64,000 nucleotides of DNA from Dyella halodurans (GTDB lineage: Bacteria; Pseudomonadota; Gammaproteobacteria; Xanthomonadales; Rhodanobacteraceae): contig NZ_JAPDPF010000013.1 of NCBI RefSeq assembly GCF_026283925.1, positions 1 to 64,000 on the forward strand, written 5' to 3'. How positions within the stretch are numbered: position 1 is the first letter of the stretch; every line of letters starts with the position of its first letter. Shown one piece after another: positions 29,371 to 39,885 of the stretch. Below the pieces are notes generated by a model that made no database searches, was not told the DNA's origin, and saw nothing but the letters and a program-made list of their open reading frames with translations. A program made the translations under genes and the position numbers.

Positions 29371-29756
29371 ATGCGCCCGACAACCACCTGGAACGCCGCG
29401 CCCGCGAGCTGTACCGCGAGGCCGCGCGACATCTCGACCCGGCCACCGCGGATCGGTTGCGTGCGGCCCGGCGCATGGCCATCGAGGGCAACGGCCGGAC
29501 GTCGCTGTCCCACCGCCTGCTGCAACTGCTGCTGCCGGCCGGTGCCTTCGCGGCGGTCGCCTTTGCGGCACTGATGCTGACTTCCCCGGTCCAGCGCCCG
29601 TCGGGTGCCGCGCCGGCCAGCCCACTTGCTGCGTCGACGGCGGAGTTCGACGGCGACCTGCCGCCGGATGCTGCCGCGGCCGACCCCACGCTGTACCAGA
29701 ACATGGACTTCTACGGGTGGCTGGCCAAGAACGGCGAGAGCCAGGCGAACCGGTGA
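29367..29756 (+). CDS. DUF3619-family membrane protein, possible anti-sigma factor
   Basis: A 129-aa protein with a cytoplasmic N-terminal part (LERRARELYREAARHLDPAT), one membrane helix (LLLPAGAFAAVAFAALMLTS, about 51-70) and a short periplasmic tail ending NMDFYGWLAKNGE. This matches DUF3619, found regularly after ECF sigma factors. Topology and position make an anti-sigma role plausible, but it lacks a recognisable zinc-binding ZAS motif. Start ATG overlaps the sigma gene's stop by 4 bp. Confidence 0.85.
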   Translation: MNAPDNHLERRARELYREAARHLDPATADRLRAARRMAIEGNGRTSLSHRLLQLLLPAGAFAAVAFAALMLTSPVQRPSGAAPASPLAASTAEFDGDLPPDAAAADPTLYQNMDFYGWLAKNGESQANR

Positions 29757-29758
29757 TC

Positions 29759-30334
29759 ATGCGTCGAGGCCGTCTTTTCTTCGTGCTGATGCTGGCCACT
29801 TGCCTGGGTAGTGTCGTCCCCTACGCATTCGCGCAAAACACGCCGCCACCTCCGCCGCCACCGGGGGAATTCTTTCCGCCCGGCCCACCGCCGGGTGGGC
29901 CACCGGGTCCGCCGCCGGCGCCACGGTCGTGGCAGAGCCTGTCGCCCGCCGAGCGTGATGTGCTCGCGCCGCTTGCCGACAAATGGGATTCGCTGCCACC
30001 GCAGCGGCAAGCCCGCATGCTCGAGCGTGCCCAGCAGTGGAAGACCCTGCCGCCGGAGCAACGCCAGGCGATCCGCCAGCGCATCGATCAGTGGCAGAAG
30101 ATGACGCCCGAGCAGCGAGAACAGGCCAGCGAGAACAGCAAGCGCTTCCAGCAGCTGCCCCCCGAGGAACGCCAGCAGTTGCATGCCGCCTTCCAGCATT
30201 TCCAGCAATTGCCACCGGACCAGCGCGAACAGTTGCTGCGCCAATGGCATGAGGAGATGCGCAACGCCCCGCCGCCGCCCCGGCGTGGTCCGGGTGGTGG
30301 TGGTGGCCGGCCGCCGCACCCGCCGAAGTTCTGA
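29759..30334 (+). CDS. DUF3106-family exported protein, Pro-rich with helical repeats
   Basis: A 191-aa exported protein. It has a signal peptide (MRRGRLFFVLMLATCLGS, cleaved near AFAQ), a proline stretch (about 22-50), then repeated short helical units of the type SLSPAERDVLAPLADKWDSL, LPPEQRQAIRQRIDQWQKMT, and LPPEERQQLHAAFQHFQQL, each ending with a P-x-x-x-R/Q turn. This is the DUF3106 pattern, a periplasmic protein of unknown role resembling Spy/CpxP-like helical proteins only in general style. It ends in a Gly/Pro-rich tail. A GTG at 29753 overlapping the upstream stop is an alternative start. Confidence 0.85.
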   Translation: MRRGRLFFVLMLATCLGSVVPYAFAQNTPPPPPPPGEFFPPGPPPGGPPGPPPAPRSWQSLSPAERDVLAPLADKWDSLPPQRQARMLERAQQWKTLPPEQRQAIRQRIDQWQKMTPEQREQASENSKRFQQLPPEERQQLHAAFQHFQQLPPDQREQLLRQWHEEMRNAPPPPRRGPGGGGGRPPHPPKF

Positions 30335-30368
30335 AGCAAAAGCCCCGCCATGGCGGGGCTTTTCTTTT
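30335..30368. terminator. Bidirectional terminator between the DUF3106 gene and pntAA
   Basis: A perfect palindrome AGCCCCGCCATGGCGGGGCT (30341-30360) is flanked by CAAA before and TTTTCTTTT after, giving U-runs in both directions. Confidence 0.93.
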
Positions 30369-30384
30369 CCGCAGGACCGACCGA

Positions 30385-32056
<1,672 letters not shown>

Positions 32057-32149
32057 AGCCACGGCGCTGGGTGGCAGGACGTCCCGCTGGCATTCGCCTA
32101 TGTCCGCGGGGCGGATTAGCATGAACGCTTTGCCCCAACGGACGTCCCC

Positions 32150-32719
32150 GTGTCCCATCCCCTTTCCCTGTTGCAGCAGCGTCACTCCGTCCCCTCCCGC
32201 CAGCTCGGTGAGCCGGCGCCGGATCAGGCCCAGCTGCAGGCGCTGCTGGAAGCGGCGATCCGCGTGCCGGACCACGGCAAGCTGGTCCCGTACCGACTCA
32301 TCCTGCTGCAAGGCGCGGCCAAGCTCACCCTGGGCGAGCGCCTGGCGGCGTTGTCGCTGCGCCTCCATCCGGACCTGCCCGAATCCAAGCGCGAGAAGGA
32401 ACGTACGCGCTATATGTTCGCGCCGGTGGTAATGGCGGTGATCTCGCGCCTCGACCCCTCCAGCAAGGTGCCGGTGATCGAACAGCAGCTCTCCGCGGGC
32501 TGCGTGGCCTACAACCTGCTGCTCGGCGCCGAAGCACTCGGTTACGGCGCGCAATGGCTGACCGGTTGGGCGGCGTATGATCGCGAAGCAGCCAGCATCC
32601 TCGGTCTGGCGGAGAACGAACACGTGATCGGTTTCGTCCACATCGGCACGCCGCAGATCGACGTGCCTGACCGCGACCGCCCCACCCTCGCCGACGTACT
32701 CAGTACGTGGACGCCGTGA
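32150..32719 (+). CDS. Nitroreductase-family FMN oxidoreductase (YdjA-like)
   Basis: A 189-aa flavoprotein with N-terminal LQQRHSVPSRQLGEPAPDQ, the FMN-contacting RVPDHGKLVPYRLILLQG, YNLLLGAEALGYGAQWLTG and a C-terminal GFVHIGTPQ. This is the single-domain YdjA-like branch of nitroreductases; the natural electron acceptor is not known. The start is GTG at 32150. It overlaps the 5'-3' exonuclease gene. Confidence 0.9.
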   Translation: MSHPLSLLQQRHSVPSRQLGEPAPDQAQLQALLEAAIRVPDHGKLVPYRLILLQGAAKLTLGERLAALSLRLHPDLPESKREKERTRYMFAPVVMAVISRLDPSSKVPVIEQQLSAGCVAYNLLLGAEALGYGAQWLTGWAAYDREAASILGLAENEHVIGFVHIGTPQIDVPDRDRPTLADVLSTWTP

Positions 32720-33606
32720 GCCGCCCCGCCGCCCATCTGATCGATGGCAGTCTCTATGTATTCCGTGCCTGGCATTCGATGCCGGACGAGTTCCACGATG
32801 CGGATGGTCACCCGGTCAATGCCGTGCACGGCTTCACGCGCTTCCTCTGCGAACTGCTGGAACGCGTGCGCCCCGAGCACATCGCGGTGGCCTTCGATGC
32901 CTCGCTGACCACTTCGTTCCGCAACGCGATCTACCCCGCCTACAAGGCGAATCGCGAACTGCCGCCGCCCGATCTCGAATACCAGTTCGTGCTGTGCCGC
33001 GAAGTGGCCCAGGCCCTCGGCATACCGGTGTTGATCGACCACACGTATGAAGCCGATGACCTGATCGGCAGTGCCTTGTGGAGCCTGCGCGGCCTTGGCT
33101 TTCGCAGCGTTATCGTGTCGGCCGACAAGGACTTCGGCCAGTTGTTGGGCGATGACGACGAGCAGTGGGATTACGCGCGCGGCACCCGTTGGGGACCGGC
33201 TGGCGTGCACGAGCGGCTCGGCGTGCATCCCCAGCAGGTCGCCGATTATCTGGCCCTGTGTGGCGACGCGGTGGACAACATTCCCGGTGTGCCCGGCATC
33301 GGTGCGAAGACCGCCGCGGCCCTGCTCGCCCATTTCGGCAACCTGGATGCCTTGCTCGAGCGGGTGGACGAAGTGTCGTTCCTGCGCCTGCGCGGCGCGG
33401 CCAGTTGTGCGCAGAAGTTGCGCGAGCATGGCGAGGCGGCGCGCCTTTATCGCCGTCTCACCCGGATCGCGCTGGACGCGCCGGTGCCGACCGATGCCGA
33501 GGCCTTGCGCCGCCAGCGCGTGGCTGCTGACGGCATGGACGCGCTGTGCGAGCGCCTGCGCTTTGGTCCGCTTACACGCACGCGTTTGAAGGCCCTGCTC
33601 GGCTGA
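32716..33606 (+). CDS. Standalone 5'-3' exonuclease / flap endonuclease
   Basis: A 296-aa protein equivalent to the 5' nuclease domain of DNA polymerase I, standing alone. Metal-binding motifs are visible: AAHLIDGSLYVFRAWHS, VAFDASLTTSFRNAIYPAYK, DHTYEADDLIGSALW, SADKDFGQLLG, and the helix-hairpin-helix LCGDAVDNIPGVPGIGAKTA. Similar proteins (Xni/ExoIX) process flaps and RNA primers. GTG 32716 overlapping the nitroreductase stop (GTGA) is my preferred start; GTG 32707 is possible. Confidence 0.92.
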   Translation: MSRPAAHLIDGSLYVFRAWHSMPDEFHDADGHPVNAVHGFTRFLCELLERVRPEHIAVAFDASLTTSFRNAIYPAYKANRELPPPDLEYQFVLCREVAQALGIPVLIDHTYEADDLIGSALWSLRGLGFRSVIVSADKDFGQLLGDDDEQWDYARGTRWGPAGVHERLGVHPQQVADYLALCGDAVDNIPGVPGIGAKTAAALLAHFGNLDALLERVDEVSFLRLRGAASCAQKLREHGEAARLYRRLTRIALDAPVPTDAEALRRQRVAADGMDALCERLRFGPLTRTRLKALLG

Positions 33607-33639
33607 TTGGCGACTCGGAGCAGGCGCCGGAGCAGTAAG

Positions 33640-34473
33640 ATGCCGCTTATGCAAGGCGTCCCCGACCGCTTCATCGCAACCAGTGATGCAGCCGAATTCC
33701 GGCTGCCATCCCATCGCCCTGGCGTGGAGCTGTACCGCGCGCACATCGTGCGCCATGCGTTCGAGCCGCATACACACGATGGTTTCGGCCTGGGCGCGAT
33801 CGAGTCAGGCGTGGAACGCTTTCGCTACCGTGGTGCGGATCACCTGGCGCCAGCGGACTCGGTGGTGATGATGAATCCGGATGAAGTGCATACCGGACGC
33901 GCCGAAACCGAAGGTGGCTGGCACTACCGCATGGCCTATATCGAGCCATCGGTCGTGGCGGAAATCACCGGCGAACCCGGCTGGTGGTTTGGCGACGTGG
34001 TACGCGAAGACTTGCCCAGCGCTCGCCGCGTCACCGTCTTGCTGGATGCGCTCTGGCAAGCACGCGAGCCGCTGGCGATCGACAGCCTGCTGTTCGAATT
34101 GCTGGCCCAGTTCCGCCGCCATGCGCGGGTTCCGCGTGCCGTGCTGGATGGGCGCGCGGCGCGCTTTGCGCCCGTGCTGGATTACCTGCATGCCCATCTA
34201 TCGCGTCGACTCACACTCGACGAGCTGGCTGCCGTTGCCGGACTCAGCCCGTTTCATTTCCTGCGCCAGTTCCAGGCACAGCATCACGCCACCCCGCAGC
34301 AGATGCTGATGGCCTTGCGCCTGGCGGAAGCCAAGCGCCAGCTCTCACAGGGCGAAGCGCCCGCGCAGGTGGCCGCCGCAGTGGGACTGGCCGACCAGGC
34401 GCATCTGACACGCGCCTTTGCGCGGCGCTATGGCATTACACCGGCGCGGTATCAGCGGGCGTTGCAGCGCTAA
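33640..34473 (+). CDS. AraC-family transcriptional regulator
   Basis: A 277-aa regulator. The N-terminal cupin-like sensing domain shows RHAFEPHTHDGFGLGAIESG and VVMMNPDEVHTG. The C-terminal DNA-binding domain has two helix-turn-helix units (RRLTLDELAAVAGLSPFHFL and VAAAVGLADQAHLTRAFARR) and ends YGITPARYQ. This cupin type is often found beside amino-acid exporters, and an RhtA-like exporter follows 360 bp downstream on the same strand, so it may control it. Start ATG 33640 has GGAG upstream; ATG 33649 is an alternative. Confidence 0.92.
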   Translation: MPLMQGVPDRFIATSDAAEFRLPSHRPGVELYRAHIVRHAFEPHTHDGFGLGAIESGVERFRYRGADHLAPADSVVMMNPDEVHTGRAETEGGWHYRMAYIEPSVVAEITGEPGWWFGDVVREDLPSARRVTVLLDALWQAREPLAIDSLLFELLAQFRRHARVPRAVLDGRAARFAPVLDYLHAHLSRRLTLDELAAVAGLSPFHFLRQFQAQHHATPQQMLMALRLAEAKRQLSQGEAPAQVAAAVGLADQAHLTRAFARRYGITPARYQRALQR

Positions 34474-34527
34474 GAGCCTGATCAAGGGCGCCGTGTCGAG
34501 CGTGGAATCAACCGTCATCCAGAGGCC

Positions 34528-34626
34528 GTCATCCCAGCGGAGGCTGGGATCCAGTGCCTTTCGCCATTCGAAGGGCAGCGGTCAATCAAGAGCAAGTCGC
34601 TGGATCCCCGCTTTCGCTGGGATGAC
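34528..34626. repeat. Intergenic palindromic repeat (GTCATCCCAGCG family)
   Basis: Ends are inverted: GTCATCCCAGCGG at the left and CGCTGGGATGAC at the right, each followed or preceded by a small internal hairpin (GGATCCAG; CTGGATCC). It occupies the 360-bp gap between the AraC gene and the exporter. The remaining gap sequence (34627-34833) holds nothing else I can identify. It is the same family as 1058-1159. Confidence 0.7.
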
Positions 34627-34833
34627 GATACGGGAGAGTTGAAGTTTTCCGGCCTATTCGGCTCTCGTCAAAAGAAGAGCTGCAGGCGGGAAGCGCACTT
34701 TATGCCTCGGGTCATAGCGACGACTGCTGCCAGACACTGTCAGCAATGGCGATGACGCACGGGCCTGTATGGTGGGTTTCGCTTGAGCCTGCAGGCATCA
34801 TGGGCGCTCCGTTCCACCGCCGCGGCTGTACTC

Positions 34834-35718
34834 ATGTCATCACGTTCCAGCGTTGCCCCGCTTGCGCTCGCCGTCGGCGCGCTCCTGATCAGCATGTTTT
34901 CGTATCAGTTTGGTGCGTCGCTGGCGAAGCATCTGTTTCCGCAGGTTGGCGCACAAGGCGCCACTGCGTTTCGGCTGGGGCTCAGCGCGCTGATCCTGCT
35001 GCTGTGGCGGCGGCCATGGCGCCGCTCGGGCGGTCAACGCGATTGGCGCGTGCTGTGGGGTTATGGCCTCTCGATGGGCGCGATGAACCTGGTGTTCTAT
35101 ATGTCGCTGCGCACGATCCCGCTGGGCATCGCGGTCGCGCTGGAATTCACCGGGCCGCTGGCGCTGGCGATGTTCGGCTCACGGCGGCTGCTCGACTTTG
35201 TGTGGATCGCGCTGGTGATGGCCGGGCTCGCCTTGTTGCTGCCGTTGCGCGGGCAGATGCAGGCGCTCGACCCGGTGGGCGTGATGTACGCACTGGCTGC
35301 CGGCGTGGGCTGGGCGCTGTATATCGTGCTCGGCAAGAAGGCGGGCGCAGCCCACGGCGCGGACGCGGTGACGCTGGGCACCTCGATCGGCGCCCTGCTG
35401 GCGATCCCGTTCGGCATCGCGCATGCCGGCAGCGCCTTGCTGTCTCCGGCGCTGTGGCCGTATGCACTCGGAGTGGCGGTGCTCAGCTCGGCCCTGCCGT
35501 ATTCACTGGAGATGGTCGCATTGACGCGCTTGCCGGCGCGCACGTTCAGCACCTTGCTGAGCCTGGAACCGGCTATTGCGGCGATGGCCGGCGTGGTCTT
35601 GCTGGACGAACGACTCAGCCTGCTGCAGTGGCTGGCCATCCTGGCCATCATCGTGGCGGCCGCCGGTACCGCGTTGAGCGTGAGCCGGCCGGTGCTGACC
35701 GAGCCGCTGGCGAATTGA
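34834..35718 (+). CDS. rhtA: EamA-family exporter, RhtA-like (threonine/homoserine efflux)
   Basis: A 294-aa inner-membrane protein with ten membrane helices in two EamA halves. RhtA-like landmarks include SMFSYQFGASLAKHLFPQVG, MNLVFYMSLRTIPLGIAVAL followed by EFTGPLALA, and LPYSLEMVALTRLPARTFST followed by LLSLEPAIAA. RhtA exports threonine and homoserine in E. coli. I use the ATG at 34834; the frame is open from 34783. The AraC gene upstream may regulate it. Confidence 0.88.
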   Translation: MSSRSSVAPLALAVGALLISMFSYQFGASLAKHLFPQVGAQGATAFRLGLSALILLLWRRPWRRSGGQRDWRVLWGYGLSMGAMNLVFYMSLRTIPLGIAVALEFTGPLALAMFGSRRLLDFVWIALVMAGLALLLPLRGQMQALDPVGVMYALAAGVGWALYIVLGKKAGAAHGADAVTLGTSIGALLAIPFGIAHAGSALLSPALWPYALGVAVLSSALPYSLEMVALTRLPARTFSTLLSLEPAIAAMAGVVLLDERLSLLQWLAILAIIVAAAGTALSVSRPVLTEPLAN

Positions 35719-35806
35719 GCGCCGCTGGCGCCATCTCGATCCCAGCGCCTGGCTGACAGCAAGCTCGTACAAGACAGCGCGAGGCGAAGCCGCCACGCTT
35801 GCAGCC

Positions 35807-36775
35807 ATGTGGACTGGAACACTCTATGCCCTCGCCGCCGGCCTCATGTGGGGCCTGGTCTTCATCAGCCCGCTGCTGTTGCCGGACTATCCGGCGGCGC
35901 TGCAGTCGGTGGGACGCTATCTCGCGTTCGGCCTGATTGCGCTGCCGCTGGCGTGGATGGATCGCGCGGCGCTGCGCCAGCTCGGCCGCGCCGACTGGCT
36001 TGAGGCGCTGAAGCTCGCCGCAGTCGGCAACCTGCTCTATTACCTGTGCCTGGCCAGCGCCATCCAGCTGGCCGGCGCGCCCTTGCCGACCATGATCATC
36101 GGCACGTTGCCGGTGGTCATCGCGATCTCGGCGAACCTGCGCGACGCACGACGCGACGGACAACTGCCGTGGCTGATGCTGGCTCCTTCGTTGGCGCTGA
36201 TCGGCGCCGGCATCCTGTGCGTCAATCAGGCCGAACTGGAAACCCTGGGCAGGATCACCCAGGGCGAGCTCGCCCACTACGCACGCGGCGCCTTGTTCGC
36301 CGTCGGCGCCGTCGCCTGCTGGACCTGGTATCCACTGCGCAATGCCGGCTGGTTGCGACGCCACCCGGAACGCAGCCCGCGCACCTGGGCGACTGCGCAA
36401 GGCATCGCCACCTTGCCGCTCGCCCTGGCTGGCTACCTGTTGCTATGGCTGTTCATGGGCACGCGCGGGAGCGCGTTTGCCATGCCGTTTGGCCCCCATC
36501 CATGGTTGTTCGTCGGCCTGATGGCGGCGATCGGCCTGTTTGCATCCTGGCTGGGTACGCTGTGCTGGAATGCCGCCAGCCAGCGCCTGCCGACCGCACT
36601 GAGCGGCCAGCTGATCGTGTTCGAAACCCTGGCGGCCATGACGTACGCGTTCCTGCTGCGCGGCCGCCTGCCCGCTCCGCTGACGCTCGGCGGCGTCGCC
36701 TTGCTGGTGATGGGCGTGGCCTGGGCCGTGCGCATCCGGCCGCGCCCACTCGCCGTGGCGGTGGGAGAGGAGTGA
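35807..36775 (+). CDS. EamA/DMT-family transporter
   Basis: A 322-aa, ten-helix drug/metabolite transporter. Segments include LYALAAGLMWGLVFISPLLL, LYYLCLASAIQLAGAPLPTM, ALFAVGAVACWTWYPLRNAG and LSGQLIVFETLAAMTYAFLL. The substrate is not evident. It is in series with the RhtA-like gene but has a separate 88-bp leader. Confidence 0.88.
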   Translation: MWTGTLYALAAGLMWGLVFISPLLLPDYPAALQSVGRYLAFGLIALPLAWMDRAALRQLGRADWLEALKLAAVGNLLYYLCLASAIQLAGAPLPTMIIGTLPVVIAISANLRDARRDGQLPWLMLAPSLALIGAGILCVNQAELETLGRITQGELAHYARGALFAVGAVACWTWYPLRNAGWLRRHPERSPRTWATAQGIATLPLALAGYLLLWLFMGTRGSAFAMPFGPHPWLFVGLMAAIGLFASWLGTLCWNAASQRLPTALSGQLIVFETLAAMTYAFLLRGRLPAPLTLGGVALLVMGVAWAVRIRPRPLAVAVGEE

Positions 36776-36845
36776 CCGGCCGAGGTTGTAGCTGCCACAT
36801 GGGCACGGCAACATGCCGTGACCCTCTCGCCTGACGACCACGCCG

Positions 36846-37421
36846 ATGAATCACCCTGACCAGCGCATTCCCCACGACGCCAACGCGCCGGTGGAAACCC
36901 TCTACGTCGGCAAGTGGCTGAGCCTGCGCAAGCGCGGCCGCTGGGAATACGCCGAGCGCAACAATCCCGGTGGCGCGGTGATCATCCTGGCGGTGACACC
37001 GGAAGACCACGTGCTGTTCGTGGAGCAGTACCGCGTATCGATCCTGAAGAAGACTATCGAGATGCCCGCAGGCCTGGTCGGTGACCTGCACGAGCACGGT
37101 GACGAGGACGTGCTGCTCGCTGCCGGGCGTGAGCTGGAAGAGGAGACCGGTTATCGCTGCGAGCGGCTGGAGTTCGTCCACGAAGGGCCGTCGTCATCGG
37201 GCATGAGCACGGAGATGATCGCCTTCGTGCGCGCCCGGGGCCTGCAGAAGGTCGGTCCCGGCGGCGGCGACGAGAGCGAGAACATCGTGGTGCACGAGGT
37301 GCCGCGCACGCAGGCCGGCGCATGGCTGTTCGCACGCGCCGCCGAGGGTTACTCGATCGATCCCAAGCTGTTCGCCGGCCTGTGGTTCATCGAACACGCC
37401 GGCCTGGCGGTGCCAGGCTGA
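36846..37421 (+). CDS. Nudix hydrolase (ADP-ribose pyrophosphatase-like)
   Basis: A 191-aa Nudix protein. The Nudix box is present as EHGDEDVLLAAGRELEEETG (about 80-99), preceded by EQYRVSILKKTIEMPAGLVG, which is typical of ADP-sugar pyrophosphatases (NudF-like), as is the downstream PSSSGMSTE. It probably cleaves ADP-ribose or a related nucleotide sugar to AMP. No operon partner. Confidence 0.92.
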   Translation: MNHPDQRIPHDANAPVETLYVGKWLSLRKRGRWEYAERNNPGGAVIILAVTPEDHVLFVEQYRVSILKKTIEMPAGLVGDLHEHGDEDVLLAAGRELEEETGYRCERLEFVHEGPSSSGMSTEMIAFVRARGLQKVGPGGGDESENIVVHEVPRTQAGAWLFARAAEGYSIDPKLFAGLWFIEHAGLAVPG

Positions 37422-37518
37422 ACGCAAGCCACGAAGGGCGCTAAAGATTCCGGCGGAACCGCCGATGTTTGTCATGTCGTTCCTTACTCCGACCTGACCC
37501 CATCGACGGATGCCACCT

Positions 37519-37869
37519 ATGAAGACCCTGATCGTTTCCGCCCTGTTCCTGTTTGCCCCCCTCGCCGCGCATGCCGCCTGCGCCCCGACCGACTTCGCCG
37601 TGCAGGACTTCAAGATGAAGGTCATGGGCTCGCGCCTGAGCCTCGCTGGCCAGCTGGTCAACCATTGCGCCGAAGCCGCCGCCGCGCAGATCACCATCGA
37701 AGCCAAGGACGGTAGCGGCAAGGTGCTGCAGTCCAAGAAGGGCTGGCCAGCCGGCACCACCAATATCGCGCCAGGCCAGTCGATCGATTTCGACCTGGGC
37801 CGCCTGTTCCATATGGATCCGGACATGCAGTCCTACACCGTCGGCATTGCCGACGTGCGTACCTGGTAA
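37519..37869 (+). CDS. Small exported protein, FxLYD-like beta domain
   Basis: A 116-aa protein with a signal peptide (MKTLIVSALFLFAPLAAHA, cut at about 19) and a small beta-sandwich-like remainder containing MGSRLSLAGQLVNHCAEAAA and IAPGQSIDFDLGRLF. The pattern 'change in property upon ... ideal binding to unlike charges' resembles FxLYD domains of secreted proteins, but I would not assign a function. Two Cys (about residues 21 and 54) could form a disulfide. It ends at a strong terminator. Confidence 0.75.
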   Translation: MKTLIVSALFLFAPLAAHAACAPTDFAVQDFKMKVMGSRLSLAGQLVNHCAEAAAAQITIEAKDGSGKVLQSKKGWPAGTTNIAPGQSIDFDLGRLFHMDPDMQSYTVGIADVRTW

Positions 37870-37898
37870 GGCTCAGGCTTTAGCCTTGCCGTTGCTTG

Positions 37899-37922
37899 AG
37901 GCCCCGCAAGGGGCCTTTTTTG
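37899..37922 (+). terminator. Intrinsic terminator after the small exported protein
   Basis: A 7-bp GC-rich stem AGGCCCC/GGGGCCT with loop GCAA is followed directly by six T. Confidence 0.92.
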
Positions 37923-37999
37923 TTCGCCATGCCTTGGGGAGCCCGCCTGGACCAGCGCGACGCCGGCCTGATCCCCAACACTCATTTTTGTGACACAGT

Positions 38000-38026
38000 T
38001 CAAGTTTTAGGAGGGTGAGCCGATAC
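38000..38026 (+). promoter_or_regulatory. Sigma-28 (FliA) promoter of the diguanylate cyclase
   Basis: TCAAGTTT (38000-38007), 11 bp, then GCCGATAC (38019-38026). The E. coli FliA consensus is TAAAGTTT-N11-GCCGATAA. It is on the coding strand, 94 bp before the start codon. Confidence 0.8.
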
Positions 38027-38120
38027 CCTGTCGACCACCGACGATGACGTCGATCCGAGGGCCTCGGCCAAGGCCCATCGGGTCCCTGCGAAAAGGGGCC
38101 CGACGGAAGAAGGGAGCGCC

Positions 38121-39317
38121 ATGCATCTGGACATTCCGACCCTGACCTTCGTCAGTCTCCTGATGGGTATCGGCGCTTCGATCGGCTTTACCTCCCTGAT
38201 GACGGTGTTGCGCAACCAGACCGTGCTGCGCATCTGGGTGGCCAGCCTGTGGATCGCCACCCTGGGCGTGTTGCTGATCGGGCTGCGCAACCGGATTCCC
38301 GACCTGCTCTCGATCGTGGTCGGCAACGGCGCGATCGTTTTTTCCAACGCCCTCATGCTCAAGGGCATCGCCAAGCACCTGGGTCAGCCCATGCGCTGGC
38401 GCTGGCCAGGTTGCTTCGTCCTGGTCTATATCGGATTCAGCGCCTGGATGACCTATGTCACGCCGGACCTGGGCATGCGCCTGTTCATCGCCAGCCTGCA
38501 GGCGGTGATCTTCGACCTGGCCTATGCCTACCTGCTGCTGCGCTATGGCGAGCCGGCGATCCGCACGAGCTGCCGCATTGCCGCGGCCATCATGCTGATC
38601 AACGCCGTCTTCTTTCTCATGCGCGCCTTCATGTCAGTGGCGTACAGCGCCGGTCAGGACATCATGCTGGCGGGCACGCCGGTGGCAGCGACCTATGTGG
38701 TCGGCATCCTGACCGGGCTGGCCTCGTATTTCGCACTGTTGCAGCTGATTACCGAGCGGCTCATGGTGGACCTGAGTCGCGCCGCGCACACGGACGGCCT
38801 CACCGGCCTGCTCAATCGCAGCGCCATCGTGGCTGAGGGTCGCGCCAGCTTGGCGCGCTGCCAGCAGCGTGGGCAACCGTTTACGCTGCTGATCTTCGAC
38901 CTGGATCACTTCAAGCAGATCAACGATCGCTGGGGGCATGACGTCGGCGACGCGGTACTTCGCCATGTCACCACCATCCTGCGCAGCGGCATCGATTGGC
39001 CCCACATGCTGGCCAGCCGTTACGGCGGCGAGGAGTTCGTGCTCGCCCTGCCCGGAGCCACCCTCGAGCAGGGCATGGAGGTGGCGGAAAAGCTGCGCTA
39101 CACGCTCGCCCATTCACACGCCAGGATCGACCATCAGTCCATTCCGGTGACCGCCAGCATTGGCGTTGCCGTGGCCCGACCGGGTACCCGCTTCGAGCAG
39201 TTGGTGCGCCAGGCGGACGAGGCGATGTATCGCACCAAGTTCGACGGCCGTAACGGCGTGAGTCTGGCGATGGCCGACAGCGCACACCTTGCGGAAGCCG
39301 GTGATACGCGCTGCTGA
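38121..39317 (+). CDS. Membrane-bound diguanylate cyclase (GGDEF)
   Basis: A 398-aa protein making cyclic di-GMP. Residues 1-215 contain about seven membrane helices (for example LTFVSLLMGIGASIGFTSLM, IWVASLWIATLGVLLIG, VAATYVVGILTGLASYFALL) with no known sensor name. The GGDEF domain follows (HTDGLTGLLNRSAI, FDLDHFKQINDRWGH) and carries an intact active site RYGGEEF. The RxxD inhibitory site expected just before is replaced by WPHM, so product inhibition at the I-site should be lost. A FliA-type promoter upstream ties it to the flagellar regulon. Confidence 0.93.
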   Translation: MHLDIPTLTFVSLLMGIGASIGFTSLMTVLRNQTVLRIWVASLWIATLGVLLIGLRNRIPDLLSIVVGNGAIVFSNALMLKGIAKHLGQPMRWRWPGCFVLVYIGFSAWMTYVTPDLGMRLFIASLQAVIFDLAYAYLLLRYGEPAIRTSCRIAAAIMLINAVFFLMRAFMSVAYSAGQDIMLAGTPVAATYVVGILTGLASYFALLQLITERLMVDLSRAAHTDGLTGLLNRSAIVAEGRASLARCQQRGQPFTLLIFDLDHFKQINDRWGHDVGDAVLRHVTTILRSGIDWPHMLASRYGGEEFVLALPGATLEQGMEVAEKLRYTLAHSHARIDHQSIPVTASIGVAVARPGTRFEQLVRQADEAMYRTKFDGRNGVSLAMADSAHLAEAGDTRC

Positions 39318-39571
39318 GATGCCTTGGGGATCATCCCTGCGTCACCGACATCCTTGCCGCCTCTGCACGCCACCTTCCCGGCCACGCGACCTCTGGTTCC
39401 AGCGGAAGCACTCAAGGGATCAGAGCATCGAGCCATCCCTTGAACGGGAAGCCCATCGCGCGTGCCAGCCTGCCGTCGCACCTCAAACGAAAGACTCGCA
39501 CGGCCCCTGGGCCTGCGGCATGGCCACGTGCCGATCCCGGCACGGGCCACGCAGCAAGCTTGATCAGGCGC

Positions 39572-39874
39572 TTAGTGCAACACGAACAACTTGTCGAAGC
39601 CGGCCACGCGCAAGGTACCGCGCAGGCCGCTATCAGCGTTGACGATGCGGATCTCGGCGCGATCGGCGCCGGCGTGCTCCCGCAGCAGCAGCAACATGCC
39701 CAGCGCCGAGCTGTCCATGCTGGCGACTTCGCCCAGGTCGATGACATAGCTGCGCGCGGCCCGATGGCCGAGGCAGGCGTCATGAAAATCGCGGTGCACG
39801 CTGAAGTCGAAGCGCTCACCCAGTTGCAGGGTGACGCAGTCGTGTTCGGAATCGTGGTGAACGGTCAGGCTCAT
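39572..39874 (-). CDS. STAS-domain protein (anti-sigma-factor-antagonist type)
   Basis: A 100-aa single STAS domain. The core is LGERFDFSVHRDFHDACLG and YVIDLGEVASMDSSALGMLL; in the latter the Ser of MDSSALG sits where SpoIIAA-like proteins are phosphorylated. It is the last gene of the cheW-mcp-cheR-cheD-cheB-mcp run, 11 bp after the receptor-like gene. No kinase of the SpoIIAB type is visible nearby, so its partner is unknown; involvement with the adjacent receptor is an inference from position. Confidence 0.88.
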   Translation of the reverse strand: MSLTVHHDSEHDCVTLQLGERFDFSVHRDFHDACLGHRAARSYVIDLGEVASMDSSALGMLLLLREHAGADRAEIRIVNADSGLRGTLRVAGFDKLFVLH

Positions 39875-39885
39875 GGCATGCGTCC

